From: Cryomorphaceae bacterium ASP10-05a
Lineage (GTDB): Bacteria; Bacteroidota; Bacteroidia; Flavobacteriales_D; Sanyastnellaceae
NCBI GenBank assembly: GCA_000981645.1
Contig: LAQC01000002.1
Location: 65,117-108,962 of the forward strand
DNA: 43,846 nucleotides
Direction of reading: 5' to 3'
Part shown: one piece after another, positions 23,781 to 31,720 of the stretch
Layout: every line of letters begins with the position of its first letter
Numbering within the stretch: the stretch's first letter is position 1
Notes under the pieces: generated by a model
What the model was told of the DNA's origin: nothing
Database searches by the model: none
Seen by the model: only the letters and a program-made list of their open reading frames with translations
Position numbers and translations under genes: made by a program

Positions 23781-23888
23781 ATGAGGAAAATATTCAACAC
23801 TTTAAATGGATTCGAAGGATGGTTCAACAGAAAGTTTGGCTGGTTTTTTACCAACGGTCATAAGGGTTCTGTTACTGATAATGATTAA
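23781..23888 (+). CDS. Small 35-residue aromatic-rich protein
   Basis: ATG at 23781 to TAA at 23888. The product begins MRKIFNTLNGFEGWFNRKFG and continues WFFTNGHKGSVTDND: a basic amphipathic start, a cluster of Phe/Trp and a polar acidic end. The leader AATAATTAAAAATGA is identical, base for base, to that of the MscS gene at 18763, which is good evidence that it is translated. The pattern GFEGWFNRKFGWFFTNG seems familiar from small Bacteroidota proteins, but I cannot assign a function. An inverted repeat, GTATTA and TAATAC around seven bases (23745-23763), lies upstream and may be regulatory. It converges on the aldehyde dehydrogenase gene, 11 bases between stops. Confidence 0.6.
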   Translation: MRKIFNTLNGFEGWFNRKFGWFFTNGHKGSVTDND

Positions 23889-23899
23889 GAGCAAGCGCT

Positions 23900-25342
23900 T
23901 TAATACTTCACACACACGTTTTGAGGTTCGGTGAAAAACCTAAGTGCTTCAAAACCGCCCTCTCTTCCAACACCAGAGTCTTTTACACCACCAAAAGGTG
24001 TTCTTAAATCTCTGAGTAACCAGCAATTTATCCAAACTATTCCAGATTCTATATGTTCCGCCATTCGGTGAGCTCTAGAAAGATTCTCAGTCCACAATGT
24101 GGCAGACAAACCGTACTTGGTGCTATTGGCATACTTTAGGACTTCTTCCTCTGTTTTGAACGGCATTATAGTCACCACAGGCCCAAAAATCTCCTCTTGA
24201 TTCGTTCTACAATCAAATGACAGCCCCTCTATGATAGCCGGTTGTATGTAAAATCCGCGTTGCAACGCTCCTTCGAGCTTTACTTGTACACCTCCAGTTA
24301 ATACTTTTCCTCCTTCTTCTTTGGCTAGCTCAACAAACTCCAACACCTTATTCATGTGCTGCTCAGATACTACAGCACCCATTTTAGTTTCAGGGAGTTC
24401 TGGATTACCTACACGCATTTTTGACACTTTTTCTACGAATGCGTCTCTGAACTTTTCATAGATAGACTCTTCTACGAAAATTCTGCTCCCACAAAGACAG
24501 ATTTGTCCTTGATTAGCAAAACTGCTTCGGACGGTTGTATCCAGCATAGTATCAAAATCGCAATCAGCGAAAATAATGTTCGGGTTTTTACCTCCTAACT
24601 CCAGAGAGAGTTTTTTAAACTCTGGGGCTGCCTTAGCGGCTATATACTGTCCTGTTTTAGTCCCTCCGGTGAAAGATATCGCTTTAATCTTCGGGTGGGA
24701 AATAATAGCGTCTCCCGCAGAAGGTCCCGTTCCGTGAACTACATTCAGCACTCCGTCTGGCAGGCCTGCCTCTTTGGCTAGTTTACTTAGCAGATATGCA
24801 GTCATAGGGGTTACTTCTGATGGCTTAGCTATGACACAATTTCCGGCTGCTAGCGCTGGGGCTATTTTCCACGTAAATAAGTACAAGGGCAAATTCCATG
24901 GTGAAATGCACCCCACTATTCCTATGGGTTTCCTAAGCGTGTAGTTGATCGCTCCTATCTCCATGTGATGTGCCTCAGAACTAAACTGAGTAATGGCATT
25001 GGCATAGAAACGAATATTAGCTTCTGCTCTAGGAATGTCTACTGCTTTGGCCAGTGAAACCGGCTTTCCATTATCGATGGCTTCTGCCATAGCCAGCTCC
25101 TCTAAATTCTCTTTTATTAAATCTGCTAAGCGAAAAAGAATGGCCGAGCGCTCTTCTTTGGGGGTAGATTTCCATAAAGGGAACGCTTTTTCAGCAGAAT
25201 TTACTGCTTGAGCTATATCTTCTACTCCAGATTCAGGAATGGTTCCATAGATTTCTCCAGTAGATGGTTTTATATTATCTATAGTGTTTCCTGATGCTGC
25301 AGGCTGAAAATGGCCATTTATATAATTAAGAATTTCTTTCAA
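23900..25342 (-). CDS. Aldehyde dehydrogenase, 2-aminomuconate/2-hydroxymuconate semialdehyde dehydrogenase-like
   Basis: 480 residues, full length for the NAD(P)-dependent aldehyde dehydrogenase superfamily. The catalytic cysteine is C282 in NQGQICLCGSR, and the general base is E248 in LSLELGGKNP. PWNLPLYLFTWKIAPALAAGN and FTGGTKTG form the cofactor site. The ending WINCWLLRDLRTPFGGVKDSG is typical of the muconate-semialdehyde branch (ALDH8A1, DmpC/XylG) rather than of betaine-aldehyde or succinate-semialdehyde enzymes. That branch acts in kynurenine or catechol meta-cleavage degradation. No pathway partner adjoins it, so the exact substrate is open. It is the only gene on its strand here. 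Confidence 0.88.
   Translation of the reverse strand: MKEILNYINGHFQPAASGNTIDNIKPSTGEIYGTIPESGVEDIAQAVNSAEKAFPLWKSTPKEERSAILFRLADLIKENLEELAMAEAIDNGKPVSLAKAVDIPRAEANIRFYANAITQFSSEAHHMEIGAINYTLRKPIGIVGCISPWNLPLYLFTWKIAPALAAGNCVIAKPSEVTPMTAYLLSKLAKEAGLPDGVLNVVHGTGPSAGDAIISHPKIKAISFTGGTKTGQYIAAKAAPEFKKLSLELGGKNPNIIFADCDFDTMLDTTVRSSFANQGQICLCGSRIFVEESIYEKFRDAFVEKVSKMRVGNPELPETKMGAVVSEQHMNKVLEFVELAKEEGGKVLTGGVQVKLEGALQRGFYIQPAIIEGLSFDCRTNQEEIFGPVVTIMPFKTEEEVLKYANSTKYGLSATLWTENLSRAHRMAEHIESGIVWINCWLLRDLRTPFGGVKDSGVGREGGFEALRFFTEPQNVCVKY
24257..24268. repeat. 12-bp palindrome GCGTTGCAACGC, copy 2
   Basis: Lies inside the aldehyde dehydrogenase gene, where it encodes part of a LQRG stretch. It is identical to copies 1 (4208) and 3 (33159). 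Confidence 0.85.
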
Positions 25343-25421
25343 TTGGAAGAGGTTTAAGAGAAAAGTTTCATGCTGAACTAAAATCTCTAGATTTTACGTC
25401 AAATCTAAGATAGAAATTTAT

Positions 25422-25430
25422 TAAATTTGC
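25422..25430 (+). promoter_or_regulatory. Bacteroidota -7 promoter box of tRNA-Gln
   Basis: TAAATTTGC matches TAnnTTTGY, 26 bases before the tRNA. Upstream AT-rich sequence has no plain TTG at -33. Confidence 0.5.
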
Positions 25431-25456
25431 ACCCGCTTTCAGAAATGAAACAAGAT

Positions 25457-25527
25457 TGTCCCATGGTGTAATGGTAACACTTCTGTTTTTGGTACAGGCA
25501 TTTCAGGTTCGAGTCCTGGTGGGACAA
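25457..25527 (+). tRNA. tRNA-Gln (anticodon TTG)
   Basis: 71 bases fold as a complete cloverleaf: acceptor stem TGTCCCA/TGGGACA, D-arm with GGTAA, and anticodon stem TCTGT/ACAGG around the loop TTTTGGT. The anticodon TTG is at 25489-25491. A T-arm with GGTTCGAGTCC completes it. The 3' CCA is not encoded (CAA follows the discriminator A). The gene stands directly before a strong terminator, so it is a single-tRNA transcription unit. Confidence 0.95.
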
Positions 25528-25528
25528 C

Positions 25529-25566
25529 AAAAAACCCCTAACTATTAATTAGTTAGGGGTTTTTTT
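25529..25566 (+). terminator. Rho-independent terminator of tRNA-Gln
   Basis: AAAAAACCCCTAACTA and TAGTTAGGGGTTTTTT form a 16-bp stem around the loop TTAAT, followed by a T run. It begins one base after the discriminator of the tRNA. Confidence 0.93.
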
Positions 25567-25747
25567 GTGTTTTAATACCCAAGGCACTATGATCCTTAGA
25601 AGGAAATTAAGAATACTTTCTTTTTCATTTATTCTTTTCCTTCGGCAAATCTTGAGGTTGAGGACGCAGAATTAACTCGTTTCCTCTGCTATCAGCTTGC
25701 TTGATTTTTCTTCCTTTTCTGGTTCAAGGAAAACCTTTGTAGTTCAC

Positions 25748-25756
25748 TATCTTTGC
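25748..25756 (+). promoter_or_regulatory. Bacteroidota -7 promoter box of gltX
   Basis: TATCTTTGC matches TAnnTTTGY and lies 24 bases before the ATG of gltX, after an A-rich leader. No -33 TTG at normal spacing was found. Confidence 0.45.
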
Positions 25757-25780
25757 AGCCTGAAAAAAAAATTCTAGACC

Positions 25781-27310
25781 ATGTCTGATTTAAAACCACG
25801 TGTGAGATTCGCCCCGAGCCCTACTGGGCCTCTTCATATGGGCGGTGTGAGAACAGCTCTTTACAACTATCTATTCGCGAAGAAGCATGGCGGAACTTTT
25901 ATTCTTAGAATAGAGGATACTGACCAAGCTAGGTATGTAGAAGAAGCAGAAGAATACATCGTTTCTGCGCTGAAATGGTGCGGAATAATGCCCTCAGAAG
26001 GGCCTGGAATAGGAGGTAAACATGGGCCATACAGACAGTCGGAAAGAAAAGAAATGTATGCCAAGTATGCCGACCAATTAATCGATTCTGGAAATGCATA
26101 TTACGCTTGGGATACCTCTGAGGAGTTAACTACTAAAAGGAAGTCTTCTGAAAAAGGAGATTGGAGATATGGCATAGGAACTCGGGAAGAGATGAACAAC
26201 TCTCTGAACATGACAGAGGAGGAGATGAATGCAAAATTCGCTACGGATGCTCCTTATGTGATTCGATTTAAAACTCCTGAAAACGAGACGATTACTTTTA
26301 CTGATGAAATCAGAGATGAAGTGAGCTTCCAGTCTAATTTATTAGATGACAAAGTGATTTTTAAATCAGATGGAATGCCTACTTATCACTTGGCCAACAT
26401 CGTAGATGATCATTTGATGGAAATTACCCATGTGATTAGAGGTGAAGAATGGCTTCCTTCTGCTCCATTACACGTACTTCTATATAGAGCTTTTGGCTGG
26501 GATGCGCCTAAATTCGCTCACCTTCCACTTATTCTTAAGCCTACTGGGAATGGAAAATTAAGTAAGAGAGATGGAGCTAAGTTCGGTTTTCCTGTATTTC
26601 CTTTAGAATGGTATGACAAAACAGAAAGTGAGACCTATGCGGGTTATAAAGAAGATGGCTATTTACCTGAGGCTTTTATAAATATGCTCCTCATGCTAGG
26701 ATGGAACCCTGGAACTGAGCAGGAGATTTTTCCACATGAGGAAATGATTCACGCTTTTTCTCTGGACAGGGTAGTAAAATCAGGTGCTAGATTCGATCCT
26801 GAAAAGGCAAAGTGGTTCAATGAAAACTGGCTCAGAGCTATGGACAATGAAACGCTGTGCTCCCTTCTTAAACCTCTGGCAGAAGATCTTCCTCAAGATA
26901 TATCTGATGATCAATTGGCTGGAATAGTTCACTTATTAAAAGAGCGTGTTTCTTTTATTCATGAATTCTTAGACGCTGAATACCTGTTTAATTCGCCTGT
27001 ATCGTTTGATGAAAAGACGGTAAAGAAAAAATGGAAAGAGCAGAGTGCGGATTTAATGACTCAATTAGCTGCTGATTTCGGGGAAATTACAGATTTCAAT
27101 GCTGTGACTGCTAAAGAAACTTTTAGTGCGTTTATGGAAGCCAAAGAGGTAGGATTTGGTCAAATAGGTCCTGCTTTAAGGTTACTTTTGAGTGGCCTCG
27201 GTGGTGGGCCAGATTTATTTGAAATCATGGCTTTTCTTGGAAAAGAGGAATGTCTACAGAGAATGAAGAATAATCTTGAAAGCATAGCTACGCTTAAAGC
27301 TACACTCTAA
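25781..27310 (+). CDS. gltX: Glutamyl-tRNA synthetase
   Basis: 509 residues. The class I HIGH motif reads HMGG at 19-22 within SPTGPLHMGGVRTALYNY, and the KMSKS counterpart is KLSKR at 259-263. IRGEEWLPSAPLHVLLYRA and the following PLILKPTGNGKLSKRDG are classic GluRS. The enzyme charges tRNA-Glu with glutamate. Whether it also charges the tRNA-Gln encoded just upstream (with GatCAB) cannot be told from the sequence, since no glnS or gat gene is in the window. Its stop overlaps the start of folB by one base (TAATG). Confidence 0.97.
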   Translation: MSDLKPRVRFAPSPTGPLHMGGVRTALYNYLFAKKHGGTFILRIEDTDQARYVEEAEEYIVSALKWCGIMPSEGPGIGGKHGPYRQSERKEMYAKYADQLIDSGNAYYAWDTSEELTTKRKSSEKGDWRYGIGTREEMNNSLNMTEEEMNAKFATDAPYVIRFKTPENETITFTDEIRDEVSFQSNLLDDKVIFKSDGMPTYHLANIVDDHLMEITHVIRGEEWLPSAPLHVLLYRAFGWDAPKFAHLPLILKPTGNGKLSKRDGAKFGFPVFPLEWYDKTESETYAGYKEDGYLPEAFINMLLMLGWNPGTEQEIFPHEEMIHAFSLDRVVKSGARFDPEKAKWFNENWLRAMDNETLCSLLKPLAEDLPQDISDDQLAGIVHLLKERVSFIHEFLDAEYLFNSPVSFDEKTVKKKWKEQSADLMTQLAADFGEITDFNAVTAKETFSAFMEAKEVGFGQIGPALRLLLSGLGGGPDLFEIMAFLGKEECLQRMKNNLESIATLKATL

Positions 27311-27660
27311 TGGGAATTATAAGGCTGAATCAAATCAAACTGAATGCCAATCATGGATGTCTTCATGAAGAAGAGCTCATAGGTGGGGCTTATGAAGTGG
27401 ATGTGGAAATGCACACTGACTTCCAAGAAGCCGCTGAGAACGATGATCTTACTAAGACCATAGATTACGTAATCGTGAACAGAATAGTGGAGGAGGAAAT
27501 GGCTATTAGAAGTAAGCTTATTGAACAGGTGGCTTGGCGGATAGGTAAGCGCATGAAAATCGAACTCCCTACTTTAGAAAAAGCAGTAGTTACTGTGAAA
27601 AAACTGAACCCGCCCATTAATGGAAATGTGCGTGACGTGAGTGTTACTATTGAAGTTTAA
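27310..27660 (+). CDS. folB: Dihydroneopterin aldolase
   Basis: 116 residues, the usual size. The motif NANHGCLHEEELIGGAYEVD (12-31) holds the active-site Glu that corresponds to E22 of the S. aureus enzyme. KKLNPPI near the C terminus holds the catalytic Lys that corresponds to K100. The enzyme converts dihydroneopterin to 6-hydroxymethyl-dihydropterin and glycolaldehyde in folate synthesis, and forms an octamer. It is translationally coupled to gltX (TAATG overlap), a pairing without metabolic logic that reflects operon packing. Confidence 0.93.
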   Translation: MGIIRLNQIKLNANHGCLHEEELIGGAYEVDVEMHTDFQEAAENDDLTKTIDYVIVNRIVEEEMAIRSKLIEQVAWRIGKRMKIELPTLEKAVVTVKKLNPPINGNVRDVSVTIEV

Positions 27661-27723
27661 GTACCTCTAGATCATAGTTAAAAAATACATAACCCTTCGC
27701 TGATAGGTCTGGTTAGGTTGTTC

Positions 27724-28380
27724 TTAAATCTCCATTTCGGGAATATTATCTCCTGGCACTATTAGTCTGCCATCTGTAGCATCTACTATTTCATCTATGC
27801 TAACTCCTGGCGCTCTTTCTACCAAGTAAAACCCGTTATCTCTTATCTCCATAACAGCTAGGTTAGTCACTACTTTCTTTACGCATCCTACGCCTGTCAG
27901 AGGAAGGGAACACTTCTCTAAAAGTTTAGATTCTCCACGCTTATTTGTATGCATCATGGCCACGATGATGTTTTCTGCAGATGCTACTAAATCCATAGCT
28001 CCGCCCATTCCTTTAACCATTCTTCCCGGGATTTTCCAGTTGGCTATGTCTCCATTCTGAGCAATTTCCATAGCTCCCAAAACAGTTAACTGCACATGTC
28101 TGCCTCTAATCATGGCAAAACTAGTAGCAGAATCAAAATAAGCCGCTCCGGGCATAGCAGTAATAGTTTGCTTGCCAGCATTTATTAAATCGGCATCTTC
28201 ATCTCCTTCTTCTGGAAATGGACCCATTCCTAAAATTCCATTCTCTGACTGAAACTCAACCTCTATTCCCTCTGGAATATAGTTAGCCACTAGAGTAGGA
28301 ATTCCTATTCCTAAATTTACGTAATACCCATGCTGTAACTCTTGGGCTATTCGCTTCGCAATTCCGTTTTTATCCAACAT
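27724..28380 (-). CDS. scoB: Succinyl-CoA:3-ketoacid CoA transferase, subunit B
   Basis: 218 residues, the size of the B subunit. The catalytic Glu is E46 in QSENGILGMGP. VNLGIGIPTLVANYIPEG and VKGMGGAMDLVA are family signatures. With ScoA it transfers CoA from succinyl-CoA to acetoacetate or another 3-ketoacid, allowing ketone-body or branched-chain and aromatic amino acid carbon to enter the TCA cycle. The start lies 12 bases after the scoA stop. Confidence 0.95.
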   Translation of the reverse strand: MLDKNGIAKRIAQELQHGYYVNLGIGIPTLVANYIPEGIEVEFQSENGILGMGPFPEEGDEDADLINAGKQTITAMPGAAYFDSATSFAMIRGRHVQLTVLGAMEIAQNGDIANWKIPGRMVKGMGGAMDLVASAENIIVAMMHTNKRGESKLLEKCSLPLTGVGCVKKVVTNLAVMEIRDNGFYLVERAPGVSIDEIVDATDGRLIVPGDNIPEMEI

Positions 28381-28392
28381 ATCTATCAGTAA

Positions 28393-29097
28393 TTAGGCTT
28401 TAGGTTGAGTGGTTCTTTGTTCTATTCTTTTTTCGTATTTCGCTCCTTGGAAAACTCTTTGGACAAAGATTCCTGGTGTATGAATCTCATTCGGGTCTAG
28501 CTCGCCTAATGGAACGAGTTCTTCTACCTCAGCGATCGTTATTTTACCCGCCATAGCCATCAAAGGATTAAAGTTCTTAGCGGTAGCTTTAAAAATTAAA
28601 TTGCCAGAAGAGTCGCCTTTCCAGGCTTTTACGATAGCAAAATCAGCTTCCAAGGCAGTTTCTAAAATGTGTGGTTTCCCTTTGAACATTCTCACCTCTT
28701 TCCTTCCTTGGACTTCAGTTCCATATCCAGCTGGAGTGAAGAAAGCTGGTATTCCAGCTCCTGCAGCCCTGCATCTTTCAGCTAACGAGCCTTGGGGAAT
28801 AAGGTCTACTTCTAATTCTCCAGAAAGCATTTGGCGTTCAAATTCATCGTTTTCTCCAACATAAGAAGAAATCATTTTTTTGATTTGTTTGCCTTGCAAT
28901 AATAACCCAAGTCCAAAATCATCAACTCCAGCATTATTGGAAATACAGGTTAACTCATTTACTCCCATTTTTACTAACTCGGCTATACTGTTCTCTGGTA
29001 TTCCACATAATCCAAAACCTCCAAGCATAAGAGTCATTCCACTCTTTATGCCTTTACAGGCTTCTTCTACGTTAGCTACTTTTTTGTTTATTGCCAT
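28393..29097 (-). CDS. scoA: Succinyl-CoA:3-ketoacid CoA transferase, subunit A
   Basis: 234 residues. The oxyanion-loop signature [13 protein letters not shown] and the following SNNAG are those of class I CoA-transferase A subunits. [12 protein letters not shown] and [20 protein letters not shown] complete the family pattern. It pairs with the B subunit encoded immediately downstream. The PBP1A gene ends 24 bases upstream, so the two sco genes could be read from that transcript. Confidence 0.95.
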   Translation of the reverse strand: MAINKKVANVEEACKGIKSGMTLMLGGFGLCGIPENSIAELVKMGVNELTCISNNAGVDDFGLGLLLQGKQIKKMISSYVGENDEFERQMLSGELEVDLIPQGSLAERCRAAGAGIPAFFTPAGYGTEVQGRKEVRMFKGKPHILETALEADFAIVKAWKGDSSGNLIFKATAKNFNPLMAMAGKITIAEVEELVPLGELDPNEIHTPGIFVQRVFQGAKYEKRIEQRTTQPKA

Positions 29098-29121
29098 GCT
29101 AAAATTCTGTTATGGACTCTG

Positions 29122-31566
29122 TTAAAAATCATCTCCATCACCACCAAATAAGTCATCATTATCAAGCCCTCCTGAATTATTCTGAATATCATAATATTCT
29201 TCGCAATCTATATAGCTATCTAAGTCAATATCTGGCTTTTTGAAGTCCCCTCTGTTTATGTCTATGGTTTTATCTTGATAAACTTTATTTATAAAGTAAC
29301 CAAAAATAGGCAACCCTGTATTAGCTCCTTGACCATTTCGTGTAGTTCTAAATCTAATGGCACGGTTACTAGCACCAACCCAAACGGCCGCTGAGATATT
29401 AGGCGTCAAACCCACAAACCAACCGTCTCCGTTGTCATCGGTAGTTCCTGTTTTTCCAGCTACAGGAAAGTCGATCCCGCCATAAGGCCTTGAAAAACCG
29501 AGTCTTATTGAAGTACCCTCTTGAACTACTTTTTTCATCATGTTAAGCGTGAGGTAGGCAGTCTTAGGGTCAATAGCCTGGCGGGTTATTTGATCAGATT
29601 CATAAATAATATTTCCGTTTTTATCTTCTATGTGGGTGATAAATATCGGTTCGATGTAAACTCCTTGATTAGCGAAAGTAGAGAGGCTAGAACACATCTC
29701 TTTCACAGTAAGCTCTACTGTTCCCAAACCTATAGAAGGAACGTTAGGGATGTCATTTACTACTCCCATTTTATGTGCCAGCTTTACTACAGACTCTGTT
29801 CCGAACCTCTTTATTTGATAGGCGGTAACGGTATTCATAGAATTAGCTAATCCATGCGACAGTGAAACCATGTCTCCATATTCTCCTCCTGAATTCTCAG
29901 GACACCATGGCTCCTGGTCAACGCCAGCATCTACACAAGTTATTACGTTTGGAATTTCTTCACAGGGATGCATTCCGCTTCTCATAGAATTAGCATAAAC
30001 AAACGGCTTAAACGTAGATCCTACTTGTCTTTTAGCTTGTCCTGCATGGTCATATTTAAAGTACTTATAATTCACACCTCCTACCCACGCTTTTATCTGA
30101 CCATTGGTAGGATCCATAGCCACCATTCCTGCATTTAAAGTGGCCAAATGATGCTTGACTGAATCTAAAGGAGTCATCACCGTATCCCGTATTCCGTCAA
30201 AAGTGAACACCTTCGTTTTAGTAGGCGTGTCCCATATTACCTCCATCTGTTTTTCATCTAGCTTCGGCCACTGCTGTCCACAGCCAAAACCTGCGCAGGA
30301 GAAGGAATCTACAGCATTAACAGAGGTCATGCTTATATGCGCAGTTCCTCCACAGCTAGGGCATTCTTTTCCGTGCAATGTTCTCCATCTAGGAGATTTT
30401 TTCTTAGCCAATCGAATTAGCTTCTCTTTGTTCTTCTTAGAGATACCGTTATAGAACGGGTAATTATCCTTTTTAAGCCAGCTCAGCTCTTTCTTAAAGG
30501 CCGCTTGCAGTTCTGTCTGTAAATGTTCCTGAACAGCCCATTCTGCATAATTCTGCATTCTGCTGTCTATAGTCGTATATATCCTTAGGCCATCACTATA
30601 TATGTCAAACTTAGTCCCGTCATTTTTTACACGAACGTACTCATCGTTATCATCTTTTTCATTAATGATGCTTTTCACTTTCTTTCTTAGCTCTTCTCTA
30701 AAGTACTGAGCGCTCCCTTCATCATGACTGATTTTCTGGTAGTTTAATCCTAGCGGAAGCACTTTCAATGAGTCGAACTCATTTCTAGTAAGAAACTCAT
30801 TTCTCACCATCTGGAACAGCACTACATTTCTTCTGTGGTGAACCAGCGAGTCTCTTCTAAGGGGATTATAATAAGAGGAGTTTTTAAACATCCCTACGAG
30901 CATAGCGCATTCATGTAACTCTAACTCATCCACCTTTTTATCAAAATAAATCTTCGCTGCTGACTTAAGTCCAACTGCTTGATTTAAGAAGTCGTACTCA
31001 TTAAAATAAAGTGCCAGAATCTCTTCTTTGGTATAGGTTTTCTCTAGCCTAGACGCTACTATGTATTCACCCGGCTTTTCTACTATTAACCTATATAGAT
31101 ACGGACTTAATATAGTATTCACTTCTCTCTTCTTAGTGAACTGAAGTTTAGCCAACTGTTGAGTTACTGTACTTCCACCACCTTTAGTGCCCGCAAGTAA
31201 AATCGCTCTCGCTGTACTGTAAAAATCTACTCCACTGTGACCAAAGAATCTTTCATCTTCTGTGGCTACTAAGGCGTTGATAATGTCTTGGGGTAAATCA
31301 TCAAACGAGAGATCTGTTCTGTTCTGCGAGTAGTATTTCCCCAACACTTCTCCATCTGATGTGAAAATCTGTGTAGCCAGCTTGGTATCTGGATTGGCCA
31401 AATCTGCTACTTTCGGTAAATCAGCGAAAGAAGCATTTACAAAAAGTGCCGCCAATCCTAAAATTGGACTTAATACCATTAACCAAGTTAATCGCTTGTA
31501 CTTCTTGTTCCTCTGAGTAATTGGAGCTTTTTTGGGGCTATTTTTTTTCTTCGCAGTCTTTGCCAT
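29122..31566 (-). CDS. Class A penicillin-binding protein 1A (transglycosylase/transpeptidase) with Cys4 insertion
   Basis: I prefer the ATG at 31566 (814 residues), because the longer frame from 31608 adds only a Cys-rich leader; numbering below uses the longer form. A basic cytoplasmic tail and one membrane anchor (41-60) are followed by the GT51 glycosyltransferase with the catalytic Glu in ATEDERFFGHSGVD and the GGSTVTQQLAK motif. The transpeptidase has GSTFKPF (S531, K534), SMN (590-592) and KTG (719-721). It polymerises and crosslinks peptidoglycan. Between the domains, residues 416-443 hold ECPSCGG and CAGFGCGQQW, four cysteines spaced like a zinc ribbon. The C terminus is acidic (DDLFGGDGDDF). 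The gene is first in a possible unit with scoA/scoB. Confidence 0.93.
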   Translation of the reverse strand: MAKTAKKKNSPKKAPITQRNKKYKRLTWLMVLSPILGLAALFVNASFADLPKVADLANPDTKLATQIFTSDGEVLGKYYSQNRTDLSFDDLPQDIINALVATEDERFFGHSGVDFYSTARAILLAGTKGGGSTVTQQLAKLQFTKKREVNTILSPYLYRLIVEKPGEYIVASRLEKTYTKEEILALYFNEYDFLNQAVGLKSAAKIYFDKKVDELELHECAMLVGMFKNSSYYNPLRRDSLVHHRRNVVLFQMVRNEFLTRNEFDSLKVLPLGLNYQKISHDEGSAQYFREELRKKVKSIINEKDDNDEYVRVKNDGTKFDIYSDGLRIYTTIDSRMQNYAEWAVQEHLQTELQAAFKKELSWLKKDNYPFYNGISKKNKEKLIRLAKKKSPRWRTLHGKECPSCGGTAHISMTSVNAVDSFSCAGFGCGQQWPKLDEKQMEVIWDTPTKTKVFTFDGIRDTVMTPLDSVKHHLATLNAGMVAMDPTNGQIKAWVGGVNYKYFKYDHAGQAKRQVGSTFKPFVYANSMRSGMHPCEEIPNVITCVDAGVDQEPWCPENSGGEYGDMVSLSHGLANSMNTVTAYQIKRFGTESVVKLAHKMGVVNDIPNVPSIGLGTVELTVKEMCSSLSTFANQGVYIEPIFITHIEDKNGNIIYESDQITRQAIDPKTAYLTLNMMKKVVQEGTSIRLGFSRPYGGIDFPVAGKTGTTDDNGDGWFVGLTPNISAAVWVGASNRAIRFRTTRNGQGANTGLPIFGYFINKVYQDKTIDINRGDFKKPDIDLDSYIDCEEYYDIQNNSGGLDNDDLFGGDGDDF

Positions 31567-31690
31567 GTAATGGAAAACGGTGGTGAATAAACATAAATTG
31601 CAACACACAAATTTCTAATAAAATTACAAGCCCACCGCACCGTGCTGATAATGTTATGAATTATTAGAACTTAACTTCTTCTGTGCTTCA

Positions 31691-31699
31691 TACATTTGC
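31691..31699 (+). promoter_or_regulatory. Bacteroidota -7 promoter box of rseP
   Basis: TACATTTGC matches TAnnTTTGY and lies 21 bases before the ATG at 31721. No TTG is found at the -33 position. Confidence 0.45.
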
Positions 31700-31720
31700 T
31701 AATTCTAAATTAGACATTTT

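Noticed and set aside
25567-25780. Possible minus-strand gene remnant between tRNA-Gln and gltX
   Set aside because: The minus strand is purine-rich, so all three frames look hydrophilic; there is no start codon and no homology that I can see.
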